64,000 bases of DNA from Spongiactinospora rosea (GTDB taxonomy: Bacteria; Actinomycetota; Actinomycetes; Streptosporangiales; Streptosporangiaceae): NCBI RefSeq assembly GCF_003315795.1, contig NZ_QMEY01000001.1, forward strand, positions 620,001 to 684,000, given 5' to 3'. The notes beneath the pieces were generated by a model. The model saw only the letters and a list, made by a program, of their open reading frames with translations. It made no database searches and was not told the DNA's origin. The translations under genes were made by a program, and so were the position numbers. Positions 19,923-29,663 of the stretch are shown here, one piece after another (the first letter of the stretch is position 1; each line of letters opens with the position of its first letter).

Positions 19923-21824
19923 GTGGAACCCGCTAAGATCGTCGAGCACGCCGGGGGAGTGATCGGGGCCTCCTGGCTGATGATCGCGCTTCCGTTGCTC
20001 GGAGCCGCGATTTTGCTGCTGGGCGGACGCCGTACCGACCGGTGGGGCCATCTGCTCGGCGTCGCCATGTCGCTGGCCTCGTTCGCCGTGGCCGTCGTCA
20101 CGTTCTTCGAGCTGATCGGGCTTCCCGAGGGCGAGCGGCGCAGGGCGGTCGGCCTCTTCGAGTTCATCCCGAACCTCGTGGACATGGGCCTGTTGATCGA
20201 CCCGCTGTCGATCTCGTTCGCCCTGCTGATCACCGGTGTCGGCTCGCTGATCCACATCTACTCGATCGGCTACATGTCGCACGACCCCGACCGGCGCAGG
20301 TTCTTCTCCTACCTGAACCTGTTCGTCGCGGCGATGCTGCTGCTGGTGCTCTCGCACAACTACGTCGGGCTGTACATCGGCTGGGAGGGCGTCGGCCTGG
20401 CCTCCTACCTGCTGATCGGCTTCTGGCAGTACAAGCCGTCGGCGGCGACCGCGGCCCAGAAGGCGTTCGTCGTCAACCGCGTCGGTGACTTCGGCCTGGC
20501 GATCGGCATCTTCACGATCTGGACGACCTTCGGCAGCGTGACCTTCCAGGGCGTCTTCGAGAGCGCGGTCAAGCCCGAGCAGGGCGTGCTGACCGCCATC
20601 GGCCTGCTGCTGCTGCTCGGCGCGTGCGGCAAGTCGGCCCAGGTGCCGCTGCAGTCCTGGCTCCTGGACGCGATGGAGGGCCCGACCCCGGTGTCGGCCC
20701 TCATCCACGCGGCGACCATGGTCACCGCGGGCGTCTACCTGGTCGTCCGCTCCGGCGCGATGTTCTTCCCCGAGGGTTCCACCGCGGCGCTGGTCGCGGC
20801 CATCGTCGGTACGGTGACGCTGCTGGCCGGCGCCATCATCGGTATGGCCAAGGACGACATCAAGAAGGGCCTGGCCGGCTCGACGATGTCGCAGATCGGC
20901 TACATGATGCTGGGCGCGGCCTTCGGCCCGGCGGGCTACGCCTTCGCCATCGGCCACCTGATCACGCACGGCTTCTTCAAGGCGAACCTGTTCCTGGGCG
21001 CCGGGTCGGTCATGCACGCCATGAACGACGAGGTCAACATGCGCAGGTACGGCGCGCTGCGCAAGGTGCTGCCGGTGACGTTCTACACGTTCTTCATCGG
21101 TTACCTGGCGATCATCGGCTTCCCGCTGCTGTCCGGCTACTTCACCAAGGACGGGATCATCGAGACGGTGATCCACCACAACCAGGTCCTCGGCTGGCTG
21201 GCCGTCCTCGGCGCCGGGCTGACCGGCTTCTACATGTCCCGGATGGTCTTCATGACCTTCTTCGGGGAGAAGCGCTGGGCCGATGACGCCCACCCGCACG
21301 AGTCGCCCGCGGTGATGACGATCCCGCTGATCCTGCTGTCCATCGGGTCGATCTTCCTGGGCGGCTACCTGATCCTGGGCAACACGTTCATGAAGTTCAT
21401 CGGTCCTGCGGTGGGCACTCCGGACGAGCTGCCCGCCTTCCACTGGAACACCGTGCCCGGCCTGGCCACGCTGGCGCTGGTCGCGGTGGGCGCGATCATC
21501 GCCTGGCTGCGGTACGGCAGGGTCCCCGTCCCGGTCACCGCCCCGCGCGGGTCCTTCCTGACCACCTTCGCCCGGCGTGACCTGTACGGCGACGCGCTGA
21601 ACGAGTCGCTGTTCATGCGGCCCGGCCAGTGGCTCACCAGGATCGCCGTGTTCTTCGACAACCGCGGGGTGGACGGCCTGGTCAACGGGCTGGCCGCGGG
21701 CATCGGCGGCACCTCGGGACGGCTGCGCAGGGTCCAGACCGGATTCGCCCGCTCGTACGCGTTGTCCATCCTCTTCGGCGCTGCCGTGGTGGCCGGCGCT
21801 CTGCTCCTCGTAGGGAACCTGTGA
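19923..21824 (+). CDS. nuoL: NADH-quinone oxidoreductase subunit L
   Basis: 633 residues with more than a dozen hydrophobic helices. The antiporter-like motifs [23 protein letters not shown] (proton-channel Glu) and [34 protein letters not shown] (conserved Lys/His region) are intact, as is the amphipathic lateral-helix region toward the C-terminus. It is the distal proton-pumping subunit. GTG start ten bases after the nuoK stop with AAGAGG upstream. Its stop overlaps nuoM by one base. Confidence 0.96.
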   Translation: MEPAKIVEHAGGVIGASWLMIALPLLGAAILLLGGRRTDRWGHLLGVAMSLASFAVAVVTFFELIGLPEGERRRAVGLFEFIPNLVDMGLLIDPLSISFALLITGVGSLIHIYSIGYMSHDPDRRRFFSYLNLFVAAMLLLVLSHNYVGLYIGWEGVGLASYLLIGFWQYKPSAATAAQKAFVVNRVGDFGLAIGIFTIWTTFGSVTFQGVFESAVKPEQGVLTAIGLLLLLGACGKSAQVPLQSWLLDAMEGPTPVSALIHAATMVTAGVYLVVRSGAMFFPEGSTAALVAAIVGTVTLLAGAIIGMAKDDIKKGLAGSTMSQIGYMMLGAAFGPAGYAFAIGHLITHGFFKANLFLGAGSVMHAMNDEVNMRRYGALRKVLPVTFYTFFIGYLAIIGFPLLSGYFTKDGIIETVIHHNQVLGWLAVLGAGLTGFYMSRMVFMTFFGEKRWADDAHPHESPAVMTIPLILLSIGSIFLGGYLILGNTFMKFIGPAVGTPDELPAFHWNTVPGLATLALVAVGAIIAWLRYGRVPVPVTAPRGSFLTTFARRDLYGDALNESLFMRPGQWLTRIAVFFDNRGVDGLVNGLAAGIGGTSGRLRRVQTGFARSYALSILFGAAVVAGALLLVGNL

Positions 21825-23383
21825 TGCCCTGGCTTCCGATACTGATCGCCGCGCCCGTTCTGGGCGCGGTCGGCGTGGCCGCGCTGCCGAAGGGCAGCGA
21901 CAAGGCCGCCAAGCAGCTCGCCCTGGCGGTGTCGCTGGTGGTCCTCGCGCTGACCCTGGCGATGGCCTTCCAGTTCCCGCTGGAGAGCGGCAAGCGCTTC
22001 GCCTTCGAGCAGACCTACTCCTGGATCCCGTCCTTCGGCGTCAACTTCGGCGTCGGGGTGGACGGCATCGCCCTGGTGATGATCGCGCTGTCCGCGGTGC
22101 TGGTGCCGATCGTGATCCTGGCCTCCTGGCACGACGCGGACGGCACCGGCGCGGAGAACCCGCCCAAGCGGTCGGTGAAGACCTACTTCTCGCTGCTGCT
22201 GGTCCTTGAGGCGATGATGATCGGCGTCTTCGCGGCGACCGACGTCTTCCTGTTCTACGTGTTCTTCGAGGCCATGCTGATCCCGATGTACTTCATGATC
22301 GGGTCCTACGGCGGCGCGCAGCGGTCCTACGCGGCGGTCAAGTTTCTGCTGTACTCGCTGTTCGGCGGGCTGCTCATGCTGGTCGCGGTGATCGCGCTGT
22401 ACGTCACCGCGGGCAAGAACACGTTCATGTTCCCCGAGCTGGTCGGGGCCGTGACCGATCCGGGCGTGCAGAAGTGGCTGTTCCTCGGCTTCTTCATCGC
22501 CTTCGCGATCAAGGCGCCGCTGTGGCCGTTCCACACCTGGCTGCCCGACGCCGCCGCACAGGCCCCCGCGGGCGCGGCGGTGCTCCTGGTCGGCGTGCTG
22601 GACAAGGTCGGCACGTACGGCATGCTGCGGCTGTGCCTGGAGCTGTTCCCCGACGCGGCGAAGTCCTTCACCCCGCTGGTGATCATCCTTTCGGTGATCG
22701 GCATCGTCTACGGCGCGATCGTGGCCATCGGCCAGACCGACATGAAGCGGCTCATCGCCTACACGTCGATCTCGCACTTCGGCTTCATCGCCATGGGCGT
22801 GTTCGCGATGACCAGCAACGCCCAGGCGGGCGCGACGCTCTACATGGTCAACCACGGGTTCTCCACGGGCGCGCTGTTCCTGATCGCCGGATTCCTGATC
22901 TACCGCAGGGGCTCGGCCAGGATCGACGACTACGGCGGGGTACAGAAGATCGCCCCGGTGCTGGCGGGCACGTTCCTGGTGTCCGGCCTGTCCGGTCTGG
23001 CGCTGCCCGGCCTGTCGTCGTTCGTCAGCGAGTTCATGGTGCTGATCGGCACCTACCAGCGCGATGAGGTGCTGTTCGTCACGTCCGCGATCATCGGTAC
23101 GACCGGGGTGATCCTGGCCGCGATCTACATCCTGTGGATGTACAAGCGCGTCGCCAACGGGCCCACCGCCGAGTCGGTCTCCGGGATGAAGGACCTCAAC
23201 GGCAGAGAGAAACTGGTCATCGCCCCGCTGCTGGTCCTGATCATCGGCCTCGGCTTCTACCCCAAGCCGGTCCTCGACGTGATCAACCCGGCCGTGCAGC
23301 ACACGCTGACCAGCGTGGGTGTGAAGGAACAGCCGCCCGTCGCGGGCGTAGGCCAGGCGAATGAGAAGGGGGCCGGCAATTGA
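21824..23383 (+). CDS. nuoM: NADH-quinone oxidoreductase subunit M
   Basis: 519 residues. Motifs of the second antiporter-like subunit are clear: FYVFFEAMLIPMYFMIGSYGG (channel Glu), IKAPLWPFHTWLPDAAAQAPAGAAVLL (conserved Lys and Trp) and KRLIAYTSISHFGFIAMG. It pumps protons in the membrane arm between NuoN and NuoL. ATG 21824 shares a base with the nuoL stop; an in-frame GTG three bases earlier is an alternative. Confidence 0.96.
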   Translation: MPWLPILIAAPVLGAVGVAALPKGSDKAAKQLALAVSLVVLALTLAMAFQFPLESGKRFAFEQTYSWIPSFGVNFGVGVDGIALVMIALSAVLVPIVILASWHDADGTGAENPPKRSVKTYFSLLLVLEAMMIGVFAATDVFLFYVFFEAMLIPMYFMIGSYGGAQRSYAAVKFLLYSLFGGLLMLVAVIALYVTAGKNTFMFPELVGAVTDPGVQKWLFLGFFIAFAIKAPLWPFHTWLPDAAAQAPAGAAVLLVGVLDKVGTYGMLRLCLELFPDAAKSFTPLVIILSVIGIVYGAIVAIGQTDMKRLIAYTSISHFGFIAMGVFAMTSNAQAGATLYMVNHGFSTGALFLIAGFLIYRRGSARIDDYGGVQKIAPVLAGTFLVSGLSGLALPGLSSFVSEFMVLIGTYQRDEVLFVTSAIIGTTGVILAAIYILWMYKRVANGPTAESVSGMKDLNGREKLVIAPLLVLIIGLGFYPKPVLDVINPAVQHTLTSVGVKEQPPVAGVGQANEKGAGN

Positions 23384-24927
23384 ACGGCATCCAACCGCCG
23401 ACGATCGAGTACGGGCAGCTCAGCCCGCTGCTCCTGGTCTTCGGCGCGGCCATCATCGGGGTGCTGATCGAGGCGCTCGCCCCCCGCTACCTGCGTAAGT
23501 CGCTCCAGATGCCGGTCACGCTGCTCGGCCTGGTGGGCTCGTTCGCGCTGGTGCTCACGGTGGTCATGCAGGGCGTGCCCACCAAGGCCGCGGCCGAGGG
23601 CGCCATCGCGGTGGACGGCCCGGCGCTGTTCATCTGGGGAGTCATCCTGATCCTCGCGTTGATCAGCGTGCTGCTGATCAACGACGACAACGAGTTCGTC
23701 GCCTCGGCCGCCGCCGTACCTGGCACGCCCGAGGAAGAGGACGCGATAGCCGCGGGCGGCGCGCACACCGAGATCTACCCGCTGGCGCTGTTCGCGATCG
23801 GCGGCATGATGCTGTTCGCGTCGGCCAACGACCTGCTGATCATGTTCGTGGCCCTTGAGGTCATGTCGCTGCCGCTGTACCTGCTGTGCGGCCTGGCCCG
23901 CAGGCGACGCCTCCTGTCCCAGGAGGCGTCGGTCAAGTACTTCCTGCTGGGCGCGTTCTCCTCGGCCTTCTTCCTGTACGGCATGGCGCTGGTCTACGGC
24001 TTCGCCGGCACGGTCAGCCTGGCCGGGATCAACGACGCGCTCGGTTCGGTGGGCGGCCAGAACACGCTGCTGCTGATCGGCACGGGCATGCTCGGCGTCG
24101 GCCTGCTGTTCAAGATCGGCGCCGCGCCCTTCCAGGCGTGGAAGCCCGACGTCTACCAGGGCGCGCCCACCCCGATCACCGCGCTGATGGCCTCCGGCAC
24201 GCTGGTCGCCGCGTTCGGCGCGGTACTGCGGGTCTTCTGGGTCGCGCTCGGCAACCTGGACTGGGACTGGCGTCCGGTCATGTGGGGCGTGGCGATCCTG
24301 ACCATGGTCGCCGGGGCGGTCCTGGCGATCACCCAGACCGACATCAAGCGGATGCTCGCCTACTCCTCGATCGCGCACGCGGGCTTCCTGCTCACCGGCG
24401 TGATCGCGACCGGCGCGGAGGCCCAGAACGCGCTGTCGCTCAAGGGCATCCTGTTCTACCTGGTGGCCTACGGCATCACCACGGTGGGCGCGTTCGCGGT
24501 CGTCACCATGGTGCGCGACGCGGGCGGCGAGGCCGGGCACCTGTCTCGCTGGGCGGGTCTCGGCAAGCGGTCGCCCGCGCTGGCCGGCGTGTTCGCGTTC
24601 TTCCTGCTGGCGTTCGCGGGCATCCCGCTGACGTCGGGGTTCTTCGGGAAGTACGCGGTGTTCGCGGCGGCGGTCGCCGGTGGCGCGGTTCCGCTGGTCA
24701 TCGTGGGCGTGGTCAGCTCGGCGGTGGCGGCGTTCTTCTACGTCAGAGTGATCGTCCTGATGTTCTTCAGCGAGCCCGCACCGGACGGCCCGACCATCGC
24801 CGTCCCGAGTGTCGGTACCGCGGGTGTGGTCGCCATCGCGGCAGCGGCTACCGTAGTGCTCGGGATCTACCCGGAGCCCGTGCTCCGGCTGGCGGAGGAC
24901 GCCGCGTCGACATTGTTCATTCGTTAA
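23380..24927 (+). CDS. nuoN: NADH-quinone oxidoreductase subunit N
   Basis: 515 residues, 14 helices by hydrophobicity. Antiporter-subunit motifs include FVALEVMSLPLYLLCGLARR (channel Glu), KIGAAPFQAWKPDVYQGAPTPITALMASGT and KRMLAYSSIAHAGFLLTG. It is the last nuo gene. The start codon appears to be TTG at 23380, overlapping the nuoM stop by four bases; a purine-rich GAGAAGGGGG run lies 9-18 bases ahead. A rare start at the end of a coupled operon may tune expression. Confidence 0.95.
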   Translation: MNGIQPPTIEYGQLSPLLLVFGAAIIGVLIEALAPRYLRKSLQMPVTLLGLVGSFALVLTVVMQGVPTKAAAEGAIAVDGPALFIWGVILILALISVLLINDDNEFVASAAAVPGTPEEEDAIAAGGAHTEIYPLALFAIGGMMLFASANDLLIMFVALEVMSLPLYLLCGLARRRRLLSQEASVKYFLLGAFSSAFFLYGMALVYGFAGTVSLAGINDALGSVGGQNTLLLIGTGMLGVGLLFKIGAAPFQAWKPDVYQGAPTPITALMASGTLVAAFGAVLRVFWVALGNLDWDWRPVMWGVAILTMVAGAVLAITQTDIKRMLAYSSIAHAGFLLTGVIATGAEAQNALSLKGILFYLVAYGITTVGAFAVVTMVRDAGGEAGHLSRWAGLGKRSPALAGVFAFFLLAFAGIPLTSGFFGKYAVFAAAVAGGAVPLVIVGVVSSAVAAFFYVRVIVLMFFSEPAPDGPTIAVPSVGTAGVVAIAAAATVVLGIYPEPVLRLAEDAASTLFIR

Positions 24928-24937
24928 GGGGATCAGT

Positions 24938-25933
24938 ATGGCCGCGCCACCCGTTGTTGACCTGCCCATCGGCGACGAACGGCTGGCGCGGGACATGGCC
25001 GGGGGCCTCGCCGAGGTGGAAAAGCTGCTACGCGCCGCGGTGGAGAGCGAGGACGCCTTCATCACGGAGGCGTCCCGCCACCTCATCGAGGCCGGCGGCA
25101 AGCGGTTCCGCGCGACGCTGGTGCTCTTGGCCGCGCAGTTCGGCAACGCCGCCGCGGCGGGCGTCGTACCCGGCGCGGTGGTGATCGAGCTGACCCACCT
25201 GGCCACGCTCTACCACGACGACGTCATGGACGAGGCGCGGATGCGCCGCGGCTCGGCCTCGGCGAACGCCCGCTGGGACAACACCATCGCCATCCTCACC
25301 GGCGACTACCTGTTCGCCCAGGCGTCGATCCTGCTGGCCGACCTGGGCAACGACCTGATCCGCACCCAGGCCACCACGTTCTCCCGGCTCGTGCAGGGCC
25401 AGATCAGGGAGACCAGGGGGCCGCGCCCCGGCGATGACCCGGTCGAGCACTACATCGAGGTCCTGGCGGACAAGACGGGCTCGCTGATCGCCACCTCCGG
25501 GCGCTTCGGCGGGCTGCTCGGCGGGGCCCCGCCGCGGATCGTCGACCGGCTGGACGGCGCCTGCGAGGCCATCGGCATCGCCTGGCAGCTCAGCGACGAC
25601 CTGATCGACGTGGCGGCCACTACGTCGGAGAGCGGCAAGACTCCCGGCACCGACCTGCGCGAGGGCATCCGCACGCTGCCCGTGCTGTACGTGCTGGGCT
25701 CCGACGACCCGGCGGACGCGGGGCTGCGCGAGCTGCTGTCCGGTCCGGTGCCCGAGGAGCGCCTGTCCGAGGCCCTGACCGCGCTGCGCGCCCACCGGGC
25801 GATGGACCAGGCCAGGGCGGAGCTGAACCGCTGGGCCGACCGGGCCAGGGCCGACCTGGCCGAGCTGCCGGACATCCCGGCCAGGGAGGCGTTCATGTCG
25901 CTGTGCGACTACGTGGTGGCCCGCTCCGGCTGA
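24938..25933 (+). CDS. Trans-polyprenyl diphosphate synthase (menaquinone side chain)
   Basis: 331 residues. The first Asp-rich motif is TLYHDDVMDEARMRRG near residue 93, and the second is WQLSDDLIDVAATT near residue 217. GGKRFRATL near residue 51 is the usual isopentenyl diphosphate-binding segment. The family elongates allylic diphosphates to C35-C50 chains. Ten bases after nuoN with AAGGGGATCAGT before the ATG, it is probably part of the same transcript and supplies the menaquinone tail. Chain length cannot be read reliably from sequence. It converges with rarD, overlapping it by 25 bases. Confidence 0.92.
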   Translation: MAAPPVVDLPIGDERLARDMAGGLAEVEKLLRAAVESEDAFITEASRHLIEAGGKRFRATLVLLAAQFGNAAAAGVVPGAVVIELTHLATLYHDDVMDEARMRRGSASANARWDNTIAILTGDYLFAQASILLADLGNDLIRTQATTFSRLVQGQIRETRGPRPGDDPVEHYIEVLADKTGSLIATSGRFGGLLGGAPPRIVDRLDGACEAIGIAWQLSDDLIDVAATTSESGKTPGTDLREGIRTLPVLYVLGSDDPADAGLRELLSGPVPEERLSEALTALRAHRAMDQARAELNRWADRARADLAELPDIPAREAFMSLCDYVVARSG

Positions 25934-26835
25934 GGACGTACGGCCTGCGCCGCGATCCGCGACCGCCGCGCCTGGCGCAGCGCGTCCCAGGTGAAGATGC
26001 CGAGCGCGACCCACACGATGGCGAACCCGGCCCAGCGTTCCGGGGGCATCGTCTCGCGCACGATGAACACGCCGGTCAGGAACTGCAGGACCGGCGCGAT
26101 GTACTGCAGCAGCCCGACCACGGTCAGCGGCACCCGGATGGCGGCGGCGGTGAACAGCAGCAGCGGTATGACCGTGACCATGCCCGAGGTCGCCAGCAGC
26201 AGGGTGTGCCCCCAGCCGTGGCCGACGAACGTCCCGGTGCCCTGGCCTTGCAGGAACAGCAGGTAGCCGAGCGCGGGGAAGAACAGCAGCAGCGACTCCA
26301 CGGTCAGGCTTTCGGCCGCGCCGACGTTCGCCATCTTCTTGACCAGGCCGTAGGTGCCGAAGGACACCGACAGCACCAGCGCGATCCACGGCAGCCTGCC
26401 GTAGTCGAGGGTGAGCACCACCACGGCCACCGTGCCGAGCCCCACGGCGGCCCACTGCGCCGGGCGTAGCCGCTCGTGCAGCAGCACCACCCCGAACATC
26501 ACGCTGACCAGCGGGTTGATGAAGTAGCCCAGGGCGCTTTCGACGACGTGGCCGGTGGTGACCGCGTAGATGTAGGTGCCCCAGTTGAAGGTGATCAGCA
26601 CGGCGGCGAGTGCCAGCAGGCCGAGACGGCCGGGCTGCCGCAGCAGCGGCCGTACCCACGACCAGTGCCGCCTGACAGCGAGGATTCCGACGACCGCGAT
26701 CAACGACCAGGCCATCCGGTGCGCGAGCATCTCCAGGGAACTGGCCGGTTCGAGCAGCGGCCAGTAGAGCGGGAACACCCCCCACAGGCCGTAGGCGGCT
26801 GCTCCGTAGAGGACTCCACGCTGTTCGTCAGGCAT
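25909..26835 (-). CDS. rarD: RarD-type EamA family transporter
   Basis: 308 residues and about ten transmembrane helices in two EamA repeats. RarD-type markers are YGLWGVFPLYWPLLEPASSLEMLAHRMAWSL at the N-terminus, FNWGTYIYAV near residue 100 and ALGYFINPL shortly after. The protein is a drug/metabolite superfamily permease with no assigned substrate. The C-terminal tail is Arg-rich and cytoplasmic, and its last codons lie opposite the end of the polyprenyl synthase gene. No terminator was seen between the two. Confidence 0.9.
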   Translation of the reverse strand: MPDEQRGVLYGAAAYGLWGVFPLYWPLLEPASSLEMLAHRMAWSLIAVVGILAVRRHWSWVRPLLRQPGRLGLLALAAVLITFNWGTYIYAVTTGHVVESALGYFINPLVSVMFGVVLLHERLRPAQWAAVGLGTVAVVVLTLDYGRLPWIALVLSVSFGTYGLVKKMANVGAAESLTVESLLLFFPALGYLLFLQGQGTGTFVGHGWGHTLLLATSGMVTVIPLLLFTAAAIRVPLTVVGLLQYIAPVLQFLTGVFIVRETMPPERWAGFAIVWVALGIFTWDALRQARRSRIAAQAVRPQPERATT

Positions 26836-26973
26836 GAAGCCAATTTTCCCTCCTTACCGGACATTAGGGCAAATAAGCTGTTCTGTGGGTACGGTTAAGC
26901 GCTGCTTACGCAAAGGAACAACCGGGACGCGCGGATGGTTGGGGTAGGGCGAGAACGGATGAGGAGGTCCCTG

Positions 26974-27636
<663 letters not shown>

Positions 27637-27688
27637 ACCCGTCCCGTAGGGGAGTTCCGGCCTCGTCAGCGCGGAGGGGGCGGAGGGC

Positions 27689-28531
27689 TCAGGCGCGGTC
27701 CAAGGCCCGCACGAGGTCCGCGGCGAGCAGGGACGTCGCCAAGGCGACCGTCTCGGGCTCGCCGATTCCCTCTTCCGCGCGTCCGGCCATCGTCGAGCCG
27801 AGCGCGTCCGGTCCCGCCGCGAACAGTGTCGCCAGATGCCCGACCGCCTGCTCGGTGACCTCGCCGCTGACGGAGTCACCGGCCAGGAGCCTGAACGTTG
27901 CGGCCAGCTCAGCGGTGTCGGCGTCGATGAGGATGCGGTACATGTCGTGCGCGTCCTTGTCGTTCAGCCGGCGGGGGACCGAGACCCGTTCCGCGATCTT
28001 GTGCAGCTTGGCCACCAGCAAGGCCGCGGCCCCGGCGACCCTGACCCGATAGACGCGGGCATCGGCCGGATCAAGGGCGCCGACGTCCATGACCGTGTTG
28101 TCGACGACAGCGGCTTCGAGACCTCGGGCGCGCCGCGTGGCACGGCGATCATGCGGCGGGATGCGGGCTCCCCGCCTGTTCCTCGTACCCGCTCCGGCAA
28201 GAGCCTCGGGCACCATCAGATCGACGGGAAGGCCCGCGGGATTCAGCCACGCTCCCGGCTGTCCGTCAAGGGGGTCACGGTAGAACCCCGCGCGGGCCAT
28301 TGATCGCTCCAGGAGCGGATCGTCCTCAAGGACCCTCGGGTCGAGCGCGAGGTCGCTGTCTTTCGTCGTCTCGGCGAGTGCGACGGGACTTCCCGCCGTG
28401 CGCAGGTAGACGGCCTGTGCCCCGATCACGATCACAGCGTCGCGATGGACGTCCAACGCGGCCAATGCGTCGAGAAGCGCGGACCGGGACCGGACGAGGA
28501 TGTCGCCGCTACCTACGCCAGGAGGATTCAT
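27689..28531 (-). CDS. AbiEii-like nucleotidyltransferase, putative toxin
   Basis: 280 residues. The segment VIVIGAQAVYLRTAG (about 33-47) followed by TTKDSDLALDP (about 54-64) fits the polymerase-beta nucleotidyltransferase pattern, a glycine-type loop and then two metal-binding Asp residues in a DxD. RLNDKDAHDMYRIL (about 186-199) is the kind of Lys/Asp helix seen in AbiEii-type proteins. The gene lies downstream of, and overlaps by 23 bases, an AbiEi-like gene on the same strand, the order of antitoxin then toxin. Toxicity is inference from the family and pairing. It could instead be an unlinked housekeeping nucleotidyltransferase. Confidence 0.62.
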   Translation of the reverse strand: MNPPGVGSGDILVRSRSALLDALAALDVHRDAVIVIGAQAVYLRTAGSPVALAETTKDSDLALDPRVLEDDPLLERSMARAGFYRDPLDGQPGAWLNPAGLPVDLMVPEALAGAGTRNRRGARIPPHDRRATRRARGLEAAVVDNTVMDVGALDPADARVYRVRVAGAAALLVAKLHKIAERVSVPRRLNDKDAHDMYRILIDADTAELAATFRLLAGDSVSGEVTEQAVGHLATLFAAGPDALGSTMAGRAEEGIGEPETVALATSLLAADLVRALDRA

Positions 28532-29588
28532 GCCGCGCCATCCATTCGATGAGTTCTTCGGCTTCAGAGGGGCTGCGTCCGGGGCCTGTCATCAGGTCGA
28601 CGGCGACTTGGGGTGGTGCTGCGACGGTGAGACCGGAAGCGTCGGTGATGGTACGGGTGAAGACGACCTCGCTTTCCGGCTCGGCCAGCATCACATTCGC
28701 TCCGGCGTCAGCAGGGCGAAGATCCCACAGACGGGCGGTGTGCTCGGCGTCCGTCGTATAGATCATGGCGGAGCGGGCCGGAGCGTAGGGGGCCCAGTTG
28801 GCCGCGGCCAAGGTCCCGGTCATGGCGTACTGGGTGGGATTGTCGGCCGCCCGCCGCACAAGGTCGGGTAGGCCCCTCGGCGCTATCCACCGGGTGACGC
28901 GACTGCTTCGTACGAACCCGTAGTCCTCGCTCCAGCGCCTCAGCAGCGCGATCCAGTCGGGAACCACGACCGCACCCGAACTGTTCCGCGTTGCCAGGCT
29001 CTCGTTTTCGAGGAACTCGATCACCCGGTAGGTCGAGCCGGTGGACACACCGGCGATGCCGGTCAGCTCACGGGCTGTCCACGATCTTTCGTGGTCCAAC
29101 AGTGCACGCACGATCCTCGCCGCGGGAGCGCCCTTCAACGTTCCGCGCGGCCTTCCAGGACCACGCCACGGATCACGGTCGGCCCCGCGGTCCGCGACGT
29201 ACAGGCCGGGCTGAGAGACGTTCAGGGTGATGTTCCCCGTCGCGTCTATGTAGGAGAGGCCGGCATCCGAGAGCCGCATACGCACGGGCGGCGACAGGTA
29301 TCGGGAGACGACCACCCCATGGGCGCCTGGATGCTCGTCCACCGCGGCACTCAACTGCTGGAGCAGCGTGGCGGTGTCCCGTCTCTCCACCACGTGCTTG
29401 GCCTCCAGGATCAGCACGACCGACGTCCCGTCCGGCGCTGTCACCTCCCAGAGAGCATCAAAGCGAGCATCGGGCCGCCTGCGGCTCACAGGTGTGACGT
29501 CCCACCCGGCCGGCAGCCGGTCACCCAGCACGGCCAGCCCGGCCCGCAGAACTTCGGCCTTGCTCTGCGGCTGTGGCCTCGCCTCCAT
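28509..29588 (-). CDS. AbiEi-like winged-helix antitoxin/regulator with nuclease-like N-terminal domain
   Basis: 359 residues. Residues about 40-110 resemble a PD-(D/E)xK core: ARFDALWEV, then VVLILEAKHV (an ExK), then a helix with QLSAAVDEH. Residues about 150-220 form a winged helix (ARELTGIAGVSTGSTYRVIEFLENESL). The C-terminal 150 residues resemble the AbiEi C-terminal domain (YAMTGTLAAANWAPYAPARSAMIYT). The gene starts at an ATG with GGAGAG upstream and lies 22 bases from a 53-bp palindrome, as expected for an autoregulated antitoxin. The downstream nucleotidyltransferase overlaps it. No membrane segments are present. Whether the nuclease-like part is active is unknown. Confidence 0.62.
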   Translation of the reverse strand: MEARPQPQSKAEVLRAGLAVLGDRLPAGWDVTPVSRRRPDARFDALWEVTAPDGTSVVLILEAKHVVERRDTATLLQQLSAAVDEHPGAHGVVVSRYLSPPVRMRLSDAGLSYIDATGNITLNVSQPGLYVADRGADRDPWRGPGRPRGTLKGAPAARIVRALLDHERSWTARELTGIAGVSTGSTYRVIEFLENESLATRNSSGAVVVPDWIALLRRWSEDYGFVRSSRVTRWIAPRGLPDLVRRAADNPTQYAMTGTLAAANWAPYAPARSAMIYTTDAEHTARLWDLRPADAGANVMLAEPESEVVFTRTITDASGLTVAAPPQVAVDLMTGPGRSPSEAEELIEWMARHESSWRR

Positions 29589-29610
29589 CGGTGCTCTCCA
29601 CTCCCTCGGT

Positions 29611-29663
29611 GTTCGGGAAATATCCTAACTCCGCTGATGGCGGAGACCTGGGATTTCCCGAAC
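29611..29663. promoter_or_regulatory. Nested palindrome, probable operator of the AbiE-like pair
   Basis: The outer arms GTTCGGGAAAT (29611-29621) and ATTTCCCGAAC (29653-29663) and the inner arms CTCCGC (29629-29634) and GCGGAG (29640-29645) are perfect and share one centre at 29637. The element is 22 bases upstream of the AbiEi-like start on the minus strand. A minus-strand TAGGAT hexamer, a possible -10, falls within it. AbiEi proteins are known to repress their own promoters through inverted repeats, which this would fit. Confidence 0.7.

Noticed and set aside
10363..25206. Many long minus-strand open frames opposite the nuo genes
   Set aside because: All are antisense shadows with no motifs; every nuo subunit on the plus strand has its family signatures.
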